Assembly (NCBI GenBank): GCA_000310025.1
Contig: FN649738.1
Location: 492,149-556,148 of the forward strand
From: Ectocarpus siliculosus
Taxonomy: Eukaryota; Sar; Phaeophyceae; Ectocarpales; Ectocarpaceae
Direction: 5' to 3'
Length of the DNA: 64,000 nucleotides
A program made the position numbers and the translations under genes. The notes under the pieces were generated by a model, which was given only the letters and a program-made list of their open reading frames with translations, was not told the DNA's origin and did not search any database. Shown one piece after another: positions 25,701 to 38,264 of the stretch; the stretch's first letter is position 1, and each line of letters begins with the position of its first letter.

Positions 25701-28700
25701 CTCCTCGCGTTCAACACTTGTTTGTTCGATTGGTTTTGCACCGGAAGAGGCCAGCCGTCGAGACAAGAAGCCGACCTTACCGTTGCCGAATGGGTGCTTG
25801 CGACCGGTGATGGCGTCGACCTTGACCGAAGTCGAACAGCCTAAATCGGTGAGCGTGATGATCCCACTAGCCTCCAGGCGCCCGCTCATGGTATCGCCCA
25901 CCCCGGGAAGCTGCTTCAGTTGCCCTCGCTGGTACAAGGAAGGGCGAGGCAGGAGAGGGTCTCGTTCAGTTGCTTTTCATTCGTCTCGGGACGACAGGAG
26001 CGCTCCCACTACAAGCCGGAAACATCGGCGACGTCCGGGCGCTGTGTACAAGTGAGGAGACCTGTGTTCCTTGCTCTTAAAAAAGACACTAGCCACCACG
26101 TCGTCTTAGCAATCAAGTGGCGGAGGAAACGAGGCGTTAATACTACTTCGTTGTTTGCCCTAGCCGCTGGTCAGCCTACCACTCATCCAAAGCGACACGG
26201 AACAGTCCCGTACCCTCGGCTAAGACAACGTTTTTCAGCGGGGAATTATGCACGTTGGCACTCTGCACGTTTCTGGTACATGTCACAAAAGACAAATCCC
26301 TTCTCAACATGCACCAAAACGCCACCACCACTACCACCACCACCAACACCACCAATGTGGTTTATCTCGAACGGGTGGTCTTTCATTGTTTATGTGTTTA
26401 TATTTTCGAACACCACCACCACCACCACCACCACCAACACCAACACCAACACCAACAATAACGCCACACATATCACCTCGGCATCCATCCACAGCCTGAG
26501 GCGGACCGAGCGCATGAGCCGCAGGGACACGGCGCAGCCCAACCCCCCGCCCCTGCCGGCGACCGCGAGCGACTCCGCACAGCAGCCGAGCAGCCTCGCG
26601 GACGTGTCGAGCATGGCGGTCTGTTCTCCCCTCAAGGTCCAGTCATCGAGGTGAAGGCCTCCGAGCGCAGCTTGGAGGAGAACCAGGGCCTAGATTGCGC
26701 TCGCGAAGACGGCGACGATCCCAGGCGGGTTCGATGAGTATAGGGCCGGTTAAACTTGGGGAACGACTTCCACAGTGGTTTGGACGATGCACTCCTGGAA
26801 CTGTCTTGAGGAAAACCGTTTCGATCATCCCGCGGAACAATGGAGTTTTCAACCTCTCCTTCGCACAACTACGAGAATAAGCACAAGCACAGAACAGAAT
26901 CAGAAGCGGTGGCAGAGGCACATCCGGCCAATGTTTCTCCTGTTCTTACTTTGTCTGCTGGCGTCCGCACCACCTCCTTCTTTGGCGGCGGGTATCGAAC
27001 TTTTTGGTTCAGGTCGTTCAGGAAACGCTTCTCTGCTCGTCGTAGTGGGACGTTGACCTCGTTGCACTCGGCGCACACTCGCAGGATGTCCCTGAAAAAG
27101 AAGCACAGACGAAGCAGTGCATTCTAGCATACCTCTGTGTCTCCAAAGCATTGTGTCTTCAAGGTACCCAAATTCCATCCCTGACCCAAAAACACGCCCG
27201 ACCAATTGAGGATAGTACATAGCGATAGAGAGCACACGCGCCAGAGACGAAGAAGCCTCCCGCTGACCCCGCACAATCTACCACACTACGGACAGTTTTG
27301 CTCAACCGCCCATGGTTCACCCATGGTTCACCCATGGGCCACCCATGGGCCGCCCATGGGCACTTCAACCTAGAACTTCGCCACCTCTACATCAACCTAG
27401 AACGTAGCCACCAGCGCCAACCTACCACGTATCGTATGAGCTTGGGGATAGGGTTAGGTTTAGCGTTAGTATTAGCGTTAGTATTAGCGTTACTAGCCGC
27501 TACAATGACCGTTCCAAAGCAGATAAGCTAATGTTTTGGAGTAAACTGGTTCCGGTTGAAGGGCTCTCATTGGTCGCCCATGGGCTGCCCACGGGCTACC
27601 CATGGGCATGCCCGTGGCCAGGGTGACCCGGGCAGGGTGACCCATGGGCTGCCCATGGGTGTCCGATGGGGGTTGTAGCAAAACTGTAGAAAGCCCCCCG
27701 CATGTTCACGAACACCAATAAACCGACTCTGTGACCCAAGATCCCCCTATTGCAAAACTGACCGGGTTCCGTGGTTCTCGGAAACCTCCAGGATGACCTT
27801 CATGGATTCAAAGCGAACCATGAAACGGCTGAACAGAACGCCGTGAGGGGTCGGCTGGACGGAGAACTCGTCGTCGTCCATGGCGATTACTCCAGCATTC
27901 CGCAGCTGAGACAAACACGAGCGATTGCAACGATACGAAGACGCGTCTAGGAGCAACGCGAGAGCCTGTCATTATTAGGGCAAGACAAACACGGCTCGAA
28001 ACAACGGAACGGAAATATCCGCTTCTAACCTACAGTTGTTGATGCATTTGGCCGGCGACAACCCTTTCACCACCAAAGAGCACAGGATTGTTCGCAAAGC
28101 ACTCGCTTCATGCCTAGTTTTGGAAGACCATTGCAACTGCGCTGAAACGAGCCTCGATGTCGGGGATCACGACGAGTCGGGGCTCGTGTAAGAGGAATGC
28201 AGACAATTTCGTCGTTTTCCGCGACAACCGTCCCAACAATATCGAGCAGCGGGTATCGGATGGGTCAGAAGTGCCGGCCGGCAAAGAAACGCTCGGGAAT
28301 ACATAGCAGAACCCGCAAGCGAGAATGGACCAGTCTGCGAACGCGAGATCAAAATCGGCTCGACATTTTTGAAGTGTTCAGGGGGTCGTAGTCCCTAGAG
28401 CGTGGAAGTTCTGGAGCTGTTTTATTGTAACCTTGCCCGCAGCGTAGCACAGCACTCAAGGCGGGCCTTTTCTTTTCCATGTCGGGGTACAGTTGGTGGC
28501 ATGGAGCTCACACCCAAAGCCTATCTGGCCTCCTGCGTTCACAGGGTGGCCTTCAAATGCCGAATGCTTGCTTTCAGAAGGTCATCCGGTCTTCCCGGTA
28601 TCATTCGAACAACAACATCAAATGAGGGCCGCGCTAGATTACACCATATCGTTTATCTCGCTTCATGCTCTCGCCTCCCGAACTTGTGCGAAAACTGTCT

Positions 28701-31700
28701 ACAAACTCGCCTGCTTCAAGCTGTCCAGACAGGTAGTCTGCATGTGGCCATAGAGTCCTCCGTCGGCAAGACCTGTGGGGAGCCCGTAGAACGACGGGTT
28801 CTGCTGACAGCGGATGAAGTAGAAGGTGCTTCGCTCACGCACGAAAGCGTGGAAGGCGTTATCGTGTCCGTATTGTTTGCGGGGGAGGGAATGGGGGTGG
28901 GAGGAGAAGGTGGTGTTTGTTTCAACATGTCATAGCATGTACAGGGGAGCGTCGTCCGCGCTGTGCACTTACTTGCGGTCTGCGATGTCCAGTTTGTGCA
29001 CCTAAGACATCGTGGTACACGGCCACCTGCTGAACACACGTATTTTTTGGCATTTCGCGAGGGCGATTTGTTTGGCGAGGCCAAACCCGTCCCTCCCACA
29101 ATTCAGCACAAGCGACCATGAACGAGGCCTCGCCCCGATCGCCACTCGGCAATTCCCATTGTGACCACAAACATCCTGCCTCTACACGGTGCACTTCTGT
29201 TGCGACGGTTTCAATGGTATGAGTTTGTCTCGTCAACCCGGTGTTATCACCGCGGCGCACAGGAGTCGCTTCTTCGTATCTCCCATCGAAATAAGAGGGT
29301 TCTGTATGCAATCAGAATCGGGACTGTTGTTCAACTCAGGTACCTTCTGAGCCACTCGATGGCCTCGCCGACGTCGTGAATGGTTTCTCCCTGGCACACC
29401 TGGAAAGGGGAAATAGTGACATCGATCACAGTAAATTCAGGGTCGAAAAATCTAGTGGACTGCTTCGGGTGGATGTTTGCAAATCACGTAGAGGGACGCA
29501 GGTACTGACTCATCCCTCGCTGCATATACCCCCGACGTGGCTATCTCAGACTATTTCTGAACGCTTCGAAGTGCTCGGAACGAAAGAACCACAATGCGTG
29601 GACTTGGACAGGAGTGAGACGCTCCACGATTGTCAACGTACTGAGAACACAAGGTCACAGGGACAGTGATTGGTAATATGTAAGCGATGATATTGAACTG
29701 GATGACAAAGCCATGTTTCGGACCTACGGTAACAGGTACCTGGTACGTGGCGTGGCATAGTTAAAGCGATTCGACTGCATCGATAGATGTAGTGCCACAT
29801 TCGACGCTCAGAGTCAAGAGGGAAACCAGCTATTTATGCTCTTGTCGCACATAGTTCACACACAGACCTCCGAGTTGAACGCCTCGAGAAGCTTCGCTTG
29901 GAGGGAGCTCTCGACCGCCTCCTGCCCTGCGCTCAGGCGCTCCAGGGCCTTCTTGTTGCGCTGTAGTTGGGGGTGAGATAGGCAATGACTGTATGGCGGT
30001 GTTGACCGAGAACACGCGCAAGATTTTAGGGTGCTAAACGTACGGTGTGAACCAACTAGGCGAACATTGAAAAACGCCTCAGCAACGTTCATTGTTGGTT
30101 GTTCGTTGATCGTGCTCAGATAACAGTGTCGGCTACCAAATTCGGCTTCCCCCTCACGCACATGCATGTACCAAGCCCAATTTGTTTTCAGATAATATGT
30201 GTGTACCCGCCTTGTTTACCAATTGCCACAATAAAACTGTCGCCCGAACCAATTTTTGGCGCCGTTCAATCGGTTTGTCATTGCGATCATTACGACCGTC
30301 CAAACGTTCTGGCAACATGAATCCTGATGAGCAAACCAAGAGAAACCGTAGAGGAACGACCAAGATCACCTCTGACGTCATGACTACCGCCACGCCGCTG
30401 CTGTCGAACCCCTGGCGTCCAGCTCTTCCGATCATCTGCAGGATGGCCGACCTTGACGAGGGGATGGGGGCAAGCAACATGGGTATATAAGTCAATCTGT
30501 CCGTTCGACATTCAGTGGTTCAGGTATCCGTTGATGTTGTGTCGATACCCCTTTTGGCGGAAATTCATATCTGAAGGACGCGGTTATAACCATGCCCAAG
30601 GTTGGTATTGCTGGTGAGTTCGGGCCAAAATCCCTAGCAGCCGTTGCTAACGTATTAAAATGTATTTCGTGTTCCGTCTCAAGACCGAGCTCGCCCGTGG
30701 TCACATGATGAGTTACACTTAATCTCGGGAACAATCACAAAAAATGTCATACTGAACCAGTGTACGTACCATTGAAGGTGCTGTTGTGAGTGTGAAATAT
30801 CGTTCAATGAAATGCAAGCCAATCTTGCGTTGAAGTTGATACGTCCGTGGTGTTGTTATTCAGAGAGGAGATATGGCTACGCGGGACTCAAGCCCTCCGA
30901 CTTGTTCTTTCGCGTTGTCCTCTACCTTTGTGGTTGTTGGTGATGTCACCCATTGCGTTTCATTATCTGTTGCTGTTTCGACTGACCGTCTTCTCTCTCC
31001 CGAGCCATCACGAATGTATCCTTTGGCTTCCGGTATGGAAACCTTACCTGGGCATCTCCTTGTACCCTTGTGCCCCTCGGTACTGATTTGTCCCCTTGAT
31101 CACAACCAGCCTCGCGGGCAGGTTCACACCCATGGCAAGTGTAGTTGTCGCGACAAGGACGGCGATACTGGCGAGGTACGGCATGGGCAACAAACAGGAG
31201 GGCGAGGCAAAACGCCGTGACGTGATTCACTCAGGAATAAATGAAAAAAATTAGAGGTGAACAGGAATGTGGCTGTCTGGGTTGAAACCGAAACTTCAGT
31301 CACACCGCAGCAATGTTGAAATATCTTTGAAATTTTTCCGTATACTCGCTTGACAAGCACGTCAGTTGAACCACTTTGGAAATGCATTCACGCACGGTCC
31401 TACTATGCATAGGTAAGTTTGATGGCAGACAATCGGTTGAAGGAACAACTGCAACTGGAAACAGGAACAACGTGCCTCTTTGTCATCCTCTTTATCATTC
31501 CGACGGATGTATCCGTGTCTACACCTGTCAACACGACTTCATACTCTCTAGCACCTGGGCTTGAATCGACACCCGAACGAAAGATATCATCGTATCCGCA
31601 CTTTCATCATTCAGAAAACTCTGTTCACGCAGTTTGTTGTTCACTTCATCCCAAGGATCCTTACAACCTGCCGGACAGGAACGCCCTTTCCACAAGACCG

Positions 31701-34700
31701 CGGTCACGGGGAGAAAGTCCCGAGTTGTGAATCGCCACGCCCCTCATCATTAGTTTGGCCAACTGCGGGTCCTCGGCCGTGTTCGCAGCAGTCGCTAGGT
31801 ACTGCATTACCACCTGTGTGAAAAGGGTAGGCTTGTTAGAGGTGGAGGATAAACAAGTCGCTGTCTTCAGAAACCCGCAGATCCAAACAATTCTAATTAG
31901 GCTTCTGTATGAATAATTTGGCAGTAGAGCAAACAATACATGATCAATCTTGCCTGGGAGCCCGTCCTTCTGGCGTAATCCGTCCCTTTGGCCAGGGAGC
32001 TAGCGACCGTTTCGGTGTCCTTCTTGCTACCACAGAACACCAAAGACGGCTTCCCGTTCGAGTACCTTGAGTAGGTTAGGATATGAAAGCGGTCAATAGC
32101 TCAGTTCGTTTGGCCACAACGAAAAACTAGGAATTCAGCGTTTGCCATCGTGGACTCTATTCTACAGATTCGCATGAATTTGGTTTGATTCTTCAAGAAA
32201 ACAACGAAACGATCCCGTTCCCTTGACCACTTGAACCTAGATTCTGAGAAAGACATCGTCCGAAGGAAACACGCAAACAAGTAGTCTACGTGGCACATCA
32301 ACAGCAGATATCAAGACTGGGAGATAGAACTACCGGGTTCATTCAATATCATACCTCGCAACGGTTCCAGCGACACGATTGTTGAGGCCCCGGTCAAAGA
32401 GGAAGGGTTTGCTGCCGGAAGGATAGCCGGCCACGTGCGTCTGAGAAGAAATCGTGATAGACACATGGCCGGAAATGAAGCATGGCGTGCAATGTTCCAG
32501 GCGTAGACTGTCGCCGGTCCGTTTGCGACAAGCCCAACGTAAGTGTCAGGCCGCTGGGTATCTCGTTCGGCTTGAGTTTGCGTGTACTTCGGATGCGCAC
32601 GGGTCTGAAGCAAGTTGCGATATTCATGTTTTAGGCGTTTGCAGCAGTTGCTGCAACTGCACGAATATGTTGTTTACTAGCTCCTTGGTGATTGGATAGA
32701 ACTCCTATCACTTCGAAGCATGCCCCGGACACTGGCGCAGACGTGTCGGGGAGAAAACAACCTCCCAACTTACGTTCCAGGTGGGCATCTTCAGGACCTT
32801 TCGAGCACTGTTCACGTGGCCTGGCGCACCACCGTGTCGGGTGTGCGAGAAACTCCTCATTCTGTTGCGCATATTGTTAAGCGTTTTAATTGTTTTGTGG
32901 GCCCTCTAGACAATATGTCGTCTTGCACTTTTCGTAATACCCTTGCTGAGTAGTTGGCCTGTGACCACGGATAACGTCCGTTTGTTTGTCCGGTTACCGA
33001 TGTTAGAGGAGACCCGATTGGGCTTCACAGTGAAAGACACAACAGCAAGACGGGCCATGCCATCGATAGCGTACCTGGAGAGGGACCGGCCTGAACTCAT
33101 CTCCAAATCGGAACACCTCAGCTCCAAGGAATGAACCAAAATCGTTGGCGTTGGGTAGCGTCGCAGACAGCGCAATGAAGCGCATCCGCGACGCGGGAAG
33201 CCCCATGGAAACCACCTGTTTGTATCGACCAAGCGCGGTTCCGTGACTCGTGTGTTGCGCTGTTGCGCCCATGACCAGTCTCATTCTCTCCGAAAAAAAC
33301 AATATCCGACTTGTCGTGTGTACAACGCCTGACCACCACCAAAAACAAATGTCATCGCCACCTATATAGCTCCGCCTCTAGCGGGAGACACGTACAAAGA
33401 AATAGGCGCGTTCACTGGATCAACCTAGAAAGAAGATGTGTCCTAAGCTATGCTGAGGGGCCGGTGCAGGTTGGCACCAAGTTCTCCTTCAGCCTACACT
33501 AGCCTGGAACAGCTGACCTTTGTCCTCGATCTCCCTTCCGGCGACACCCCGCGACAGGGCATACGCTTTGTTTCAACTCCGTCCCGTGCAAACAACAACG
33601 TCGACAACGCGAGAACAAACGTCTATTCTTTCTCTCACACCGCCCCTCTCCCACTATCAAGCGGTGGTGGCGTATTTCATACCTCCGTAGATCGCGAAAC
33701 CATCTTCATTCGAGCCAGGATCACCTCTAGCGTGGCACCTCTCTCCTCTCCGATCGTGTGAACTTCGTCGACTAGGACAAGCGCCACCGTGCCGACCTTG
33801 TCATGTTCCGTTTCAATGTACGTAGACAGGCCGTCTTCTTGGGAAGGTTTCGAACCAGATGCATTTGACAACCCCGCTTAACTGCTCTGTTTAGATTGTT
33901 CACAGACACACCAACGTAGACCTAGCCAAATACGACTACAGTAGCGCCAAGGCACGCCTGGACAACGTCAAAGAAGTGAAGTGTCAATGATTTAGTATCC
34001 CGTTTTTGATTGGGGTGTTGTATCTCGGTGATGCACACAATATCGCGTCAGCACCTCGTGTCTTGAATGTGACGCCTGTCTCGAATCAACTATCACGATT
34101 GAGTGATTGCTCTTGAGCCTCTTGCGAGATTAAAGAGAGATTTCAGCGCACTCAGGACCAGGACCCCGCCACAGAGATGGAGTTTAGCTCGGTCGTGTGA
34201 GTTCAAATGCTCAACGAGGTTGTGACGACTTGCCTCACATACGTCATCTAGCACGTACAGGCGCAGCTTCCAACGTATCCGTGGCGTACATGTATTCACT
34301 CGACTTCATTAGCAATGTTTCGCAGAACGGCACACACCAAGAACGCGTGCTCCTTCCAACGTCTGGTGATGCTGTCCCACTTTTCCGGCGTGGTGAGGAT
34401 GACATCCGCCGACGCCAGGTCTCGGAGGGACACCGAGCCCTTGGAGGGGCCGGAGGTGGAGTCGCTGGTGAGCTCGGCTAGTCGTATCCCAAGTGGTGAG
34501 AACTTGGCGGTCCAGTCGTCCAACGTTTGCTGACAGAGGGCCTGTGAGGAAGGGCGTGAGAGAAAAGTCCACGAGGAAAACCAAATATGTTGTGCATTGA
34601 GTAAACATTGTTATGAATCCAACAATTTCCTACGTCAAATAGCGCAGAAAATCTGAAATGCTTCAGGTTGAAAATATATTGGCATTGAGCCGGAGTGGAC

Positions 34701-37700
34701 GGTTCGTTTTATCTCGGCCGGGAACGGTACAATACAACCGCCACAACATTTGAGCCATGTTTGCAACTAGCGGAGATGGTGGAAATGGTTGGGGGGTTTT
34801 TCGGGGCGAGGCGAGGAAACTCTCGTCCAATCTGTGCGTTCTCGGACCGGCCTTCTACTTTACATTATCAGCGTCCAACACAACCTCTCCATGTCTCCTA
34901 CGAGGGCAATAGAACCAGTGAGTGTTTTCACACCACCAGGACCATCTGAGTGACCGAATGAGCCGTGAAGTTTTAAGGACTGGTTGTATTATGTACTTGT
35001 GTCTCTTTCACCTCACACCCTTGCCATATCATAAATGACAAGTGTCAATCGGTTCCTTGACGCATCTATGGCAACAGTTCTGGCAACCTCACTGGCTCCC
35101 CACGAATCGACCTGCTCTCGAACGGGTGAAAACAAAGTTTCCATTGCGTCGTCTGAGACCCAAGAAGAAATTTCCGCACGCAGGATTCAAGTGAAACATT
35201 CCCGTCCGAAGCCGCGATCGAAAGTACTCACTTTGATGGGGGAGATGTAGATGACCTTGCGGTTGCCGAGGGTGCCACCAGACTCTTGCCAAAGCCGAGC
35301 GATCGCCATTTCTAGAACAACCGTCTTGAACCAGCATGCAAATACAAGTACCAAAGGAAAGAAGAATGCGTGAAGAATGCGTTCGTGAATATTGTATTGC
35401 AAATTCATTCGCTACGGTTGGTGGAGACTGGCTGTCGCGAAATGAACGGGAATATCCTGACAACGTTTTTGAACTGTCTTGAGTGTCTCTCCAAGACACG
35501 GGAGAGGAGTGATGACATTCGCTGCCCCAGCCTGTCAAGGTCATTGCTCGATCGAGAGTGAAGTTCGGCATGCCCAACAAGAGCGGTGAATATAATGCGA
35601 ATTCATGTATGCTTAAATACCTGGCACACCCTTCGTTAGCTGTCCTGAATTTCCGGGTTATTCTTTCAAAAACGGTCGTATCAATGAAATATTCCTAGTG
35701 GCTCATTTGCAAGATTCGCAAGAATGGAACACGTTGTATATTTCACTCTTCAGAATGATACCATGCGTCTGGATCGATCACTTCTTGCAGGGTTCACCGT
35801 CCTCTATTTTTCCCATGCAGTAGCCCAAAGCGTCATGAAGAGTGATTTGGGTGGTATCGCGCTACCACGGTACAACCGCCAGCGCTGACTCTCGGATATT
35901 CCTTGGACGACAAGACTTGCCCTTGTTGTTAAGATAAAGTCCTTCCAGCGGCGTTCGCATAATATTGTTCATAATCCTCTTTGAATGAAGCGGCGTACGT
36001 TGTTGGAATCATAAGCACCTACGCGATGTGGCGTTGATAATGACCAATTTACCCCCTTCGTGCAACGACAGACCTTGCTCTATTAGGCCTGCTACCAAAA
36101 CCCACCTTGCCGCAACCCGTCGGCGCCGAGACGACCACGTTCTTGTCGCTCTTGGCAGCCGTCTGGAACAGTGCGCTTTGGATGGCGTTGAAGTTTTGGA
36201 ACGGCCAAATTCTGATCGAAAATGGAAGGGCCAGGACGAGGTGAAGAATGTCGGCGCCATGTTGTGGCGTGTTTTGCGTTCTATGTACTTGTGTTGCGTG
36301 CGTCACGGCGTGAAGAAGTGCAAGGTTCATGCATGTAGACCGAGTCACTCCCGACACTGTCCATGAGTAAAATATACCTGCCACAGTGACAGGTAGTAGT
36401 GAGTTTCGTGGAGTGACGTAGGCGGCGAGAGTAATACACAGTTCTTTGTCCGTAGAATTCCCGTCGATCAGGCGACTGTAGAACACGGTGTCCTCAGCGT
36501 GCTATACAAGCATGGACGCAACACCGTGCGTTCAAATGCGGCAACCATGAATGTTCTCGTGGTGCATTGTTCATTTGGTTTCAAAATGTGATCGCCGACA
36601 CTGCTGTGCGTGCTCGTTCGTACAGCTGGGATAGAAAATCCAACCTTAAGCTCTCGAACGATCGAAGGTTGAACCTATTTCGTCGTCAACGTTGTTCGTT
36701 GTTATGTCATCATTCCCTGCTATCGTTTCATAGGTTTCCGGCAAGGAAACTATATCAAATGTAGGTAATGGCAAAAGAAATTGATGCAGATGCGGTTTGG
36801 TGTGATGTGTGACAAGTGGAAGGCACGTGACACCTGCTGAGCTCCGGAGGGTAGACATCCTTCACTCCAACAAGCGAGGGCATCTGCCTCAGGGCGCTGC
36901 CTCTATCCATGCTGCTGTAACCATCGCCTCCGCCCGCCTCTTGTGCAGAAGCACCTACGCTCCTTGCTGCCGACGTTCCACCCGTGGAGGAAGAGCGTGA
37001 GCTCCGACTTCCCGAAGACCGAGCGGGTTCAGCAGTGACCCTTCTGGTTTGATGATGACTGTCGGGAGTGACTCGCGCCGAAGGCTTGTAGGGGTTCTGC
37101 ACCGCGGTGTGCGTACGGGTGTTTGTCATGGGAGGCGGCACGGACAGTCGCGGTGGCTGCATCGGCTCTGCAACGGGAGGCAGCAAGAGGTTGAGTCAAG
37201 GCAAGGATTAAGATGGAATCTGTGTTAATCGGTGTGGGCATGTACTGGCCCAGACGTGTCGTAGGTGGAATGGACATGGGTGCTGCTACCGGAACCGCGC
37301 TGGGAAAACGAGATGGAATCTGTACGTATTGGTCAAAGTGAAATAGTATCCATTGAGTGCAACCCAATGCTGTGTAACCCTGGCAACCAGGGACGCGTGA
37401 CTACAGTATTCACACATTAGACACTGTCACAAGGTGCAGGTGTATGCCTGGAAGAGGCCAGGACCACCTGTGAATCGCGGTATCCTTCTGCGGTTCATTA
37501 CCTGCATGGTCTGGCGTCACAAACTTGGGCTGGGAACAGATCGTTTCCAGAGCATCGTCCAGATACGGCGCTCCCGGTCCCCACCCCTGCCCAGCGTCTC
37601 TGCCATCCTCCCTTGACCACCGCCCCTTGCCACCGCTGTTTCCCCTAGACCGAGAATCCGACGATCGAAATGTGGTGCCGTAGTCGTCATCATCGCCTTG

Positions 37701-38264
37701 AGCTATCTGCCGATAGCTGTTGGTCATGCCATCGCGCTGTTGGTGCTGCCGCTGTCCAGTTGCCGGCGAGGCTTGATGTCTGGGGTTTGATGCACTGGGG
37801 TAACTTTGAACGGGATCGCGACCGCGACTTCCTCCACGGGGCAAAGCGTCTTGTTCGGTAGAGCTATCCGAGTCGGACCCGAGGTCCATATCCAGTCGGA
37901 ACCGCTTTCTCGCCATCACGGGCTCGCCGCCATGCGCGCCGCCTCCCCCCCTGTCGCCGGCAGATTCCATGCCTGTGGCTCTTCCACGGGTATTGCGGCC
38001 TAAACCCGCTTGGAAGAGCTGTGAAGGGTTCGGGATGGCGGCAAGGTTGTGCCGCGTGATGGTCTTCGTTGCTGTTGCTTTCACTGAACACGGGGTTGTT
38101 TCGTTGTCCACCCCAGCGGGAAGCTCGAGGTTTACGCTCACGAGCTTCCCCGATTCGGATGGTTCTATGGGCAGCTGCTCTTGGATTTCCTCTAGAGAAT
38201 CGAGGGTTAACTCGTCTTGGTGGGAGAAGCGAAGTGTGCGCTGGGACCGTCCGTATGCAAGCAT
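16939..38264 (-). CDS. HFM1: Meiotic DNA helicase HFM1/MER3-like, 31 exons
   Basis: A superfamily 2 Ski2-like helicase. HFM1/MER3 unwinds DNA 3'-5' and stabilises recombination intermediates for class I (ZMM) crossovers in meiotic nuclei. Thirty-one exons join with matching phase throughout to about 2,201 residues. Motif I is SAPTGCGK|T, II DEVH, III SAT, V ATTTLAMGVNLPAR, VI QMIGRAGRQGFD. A full Sec63-type region follows, with winged helix, helical bundle, HhH (LKQLPGVGDTMSGRLEASG) and a beta-sandwich ending ICSGVCGMDV. NRHPPFG-like RKHPFGN and STFYFIRCQQNPSFYG place it in the HFM1 branch rather than Brr2/ASCC3, which have two cassettes. The first ATG lies directly after a CCCCCGCAG acceptor, so an upstream exon (UTR or coding) is likely. 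The tail of about 925 residues is far longer than I know for this family. Three introns use GC donors. Only the exon 5/6 border is ambiguous. Confidence 0.9.
18063..18144 (-). repeat. tRNA-like (SINE-head-like) sequence at a HFM1 splice site
   Basis: On the minus strand an A-box-like TAGCGCACTCGG (18144-18133) and a B-box-like GATTCAAATCC (18075-18065) lie about 58 bp apart. The A box overlaps the last codons and GT donor of HFM1 exon 30. The fold is degenerate, so this is a candidate tRNA-derived element and not a tRNA gene. Confidence 0.3.
26316..26459 (+). repeat. CCA/ACC microsatellite
   Basis: Two blocks of CCA triplets (about 26316-26350 and 26410-26459, the latter shading into ACCAAC hexamers) lie in the HFM1 intron between exons 18 and 19. 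They create spurious His-rich or Thr-rich open frames. Confidence 0.8.
27305..27361. repeat. 10-bp CCCATGG(G/T) tandem palindromes, block 1
   Basis: Five CCCATGG cores at roughly 10-bp spacing in the intron after HFM1 exon 16. Units vary between CCCATGGTTCA and CCCATGGGCC. Each core is palindromic. Confidence 0.8.
27440..27496 (+). repeat. TTAGCG/TTAGTA degenerate telomere-like repeat
   Basis: A run of TTAGNN hexamers (GGGTTAGG, then TTAGCGTTAGTA repeated) lies between the two CCCATGG blocks in the same intron. It is interstitial and degenerate, not a chromosome end. Confidence 0.7.
27576..27668. repeat. CCCATGGGC palindromes, block 2
   Basis: About eight CCCATGGG or CCCRYGGG cores at roughly 10-bp spacing, bracketing the TTAGCG run together with block 1. 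All lie inside one HFM1 intron (27762-27092). Confidence 0.8.
29868..36211 (-). other. HFM1: HFM1 exons 3-13: helicase core
   Basis: Exons: 36211-36106, 35324-35232, 34541-34334 (or to 34338), 33876-33683 (or from 33834), 33215-33075, 32440-32355, 32065-31954, 31813-31668, 31167-31048, 30451-30370 and 29960-29868. The core opens FNAIQSALFQTAAKSDKN before motif I. VIYISPIK then joins ALCQQTLDDW, followed by TTPEKWDSITRRW, DEVHTIGEERGATLEV, RFIALSATLPNANDFGSF, KPFLFDRGLNN, GKPSLVFCGSKKDTE, GVAIHNSGLSPRDR and motifs V-VI. All ATPase motifs look intact. Up to about 45 residues are inserted between TTPEKWD and DEVH compared with human HFM1, depending on the exon 6 acceptor. The exon 9 donor is GC (CCCAG|GCAAGA). 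Confidence 0.9.
36834..38264 (-). other. HFM1: HFM1 exons 1-2: disordered N-terminus
   Basis: Exon 1 is 38264-37502 and exon 2 is 37167-36834. About 366 residues are rich in Ser, Gly, Arg, Asp and Gln (for example LDMDLGSDSDSSTEQD and a GQRQHQQRDG stretch). The segment ends MPSLVGVKDVYPPELSR, the usual lead-in to the helicase Q-like segment. No folded domain is seen. A serine/acid-rich N-terminus is typical of phosphoregulated meiotic proteins, which is inference here. Confidence 0.8.

Larger units (their letters stand above)
23273..29399 (-). other. HFM1: HFM1 exons 14-23: Sec63-type region
   Basis: Exons: 29399-29344, 28828-28711, 27905-27763, 27091-26950, 26689-26477, 25928-25781, 25153-25062, 24769-24626, 23920-23795 and 23433-23273. 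The order matches other Ski2/Sec63 helicases: GEAIEWLRSTFYFIR, winged helix FSVQPTPHGVLFSRFMV, helical bundle RRAEKRFLNDLNQKVRYP and LVLLQAALGGLHLDDW, HhH, HPFGNGIRHAALQLL, then a beta-sandwich (NDTNFQLLVYYDGQ, LMLFRKINMEGM). Exon 22 adds an acidic Ser/Gly/Ala loop of about 42 residues in the sandwich. The exon 15 donor is GC (AAGCAG|GCGAGT). The region feeds or grips DNA behind the motor in relatives. Confidence 0.9.

Noticed and set aside
26248-26499. His-rich and Thr-rich plus-strand frames
   Set aside because: They are produced by the CCA microsatellite in an HFM1 intron.
28402-28935. 177-codon plus-strand open frame
   Set aside because: It is antisense to HFM1 exon 15 (STFYFIRCQQNPSFYG), which has conserved protein and matching phase.
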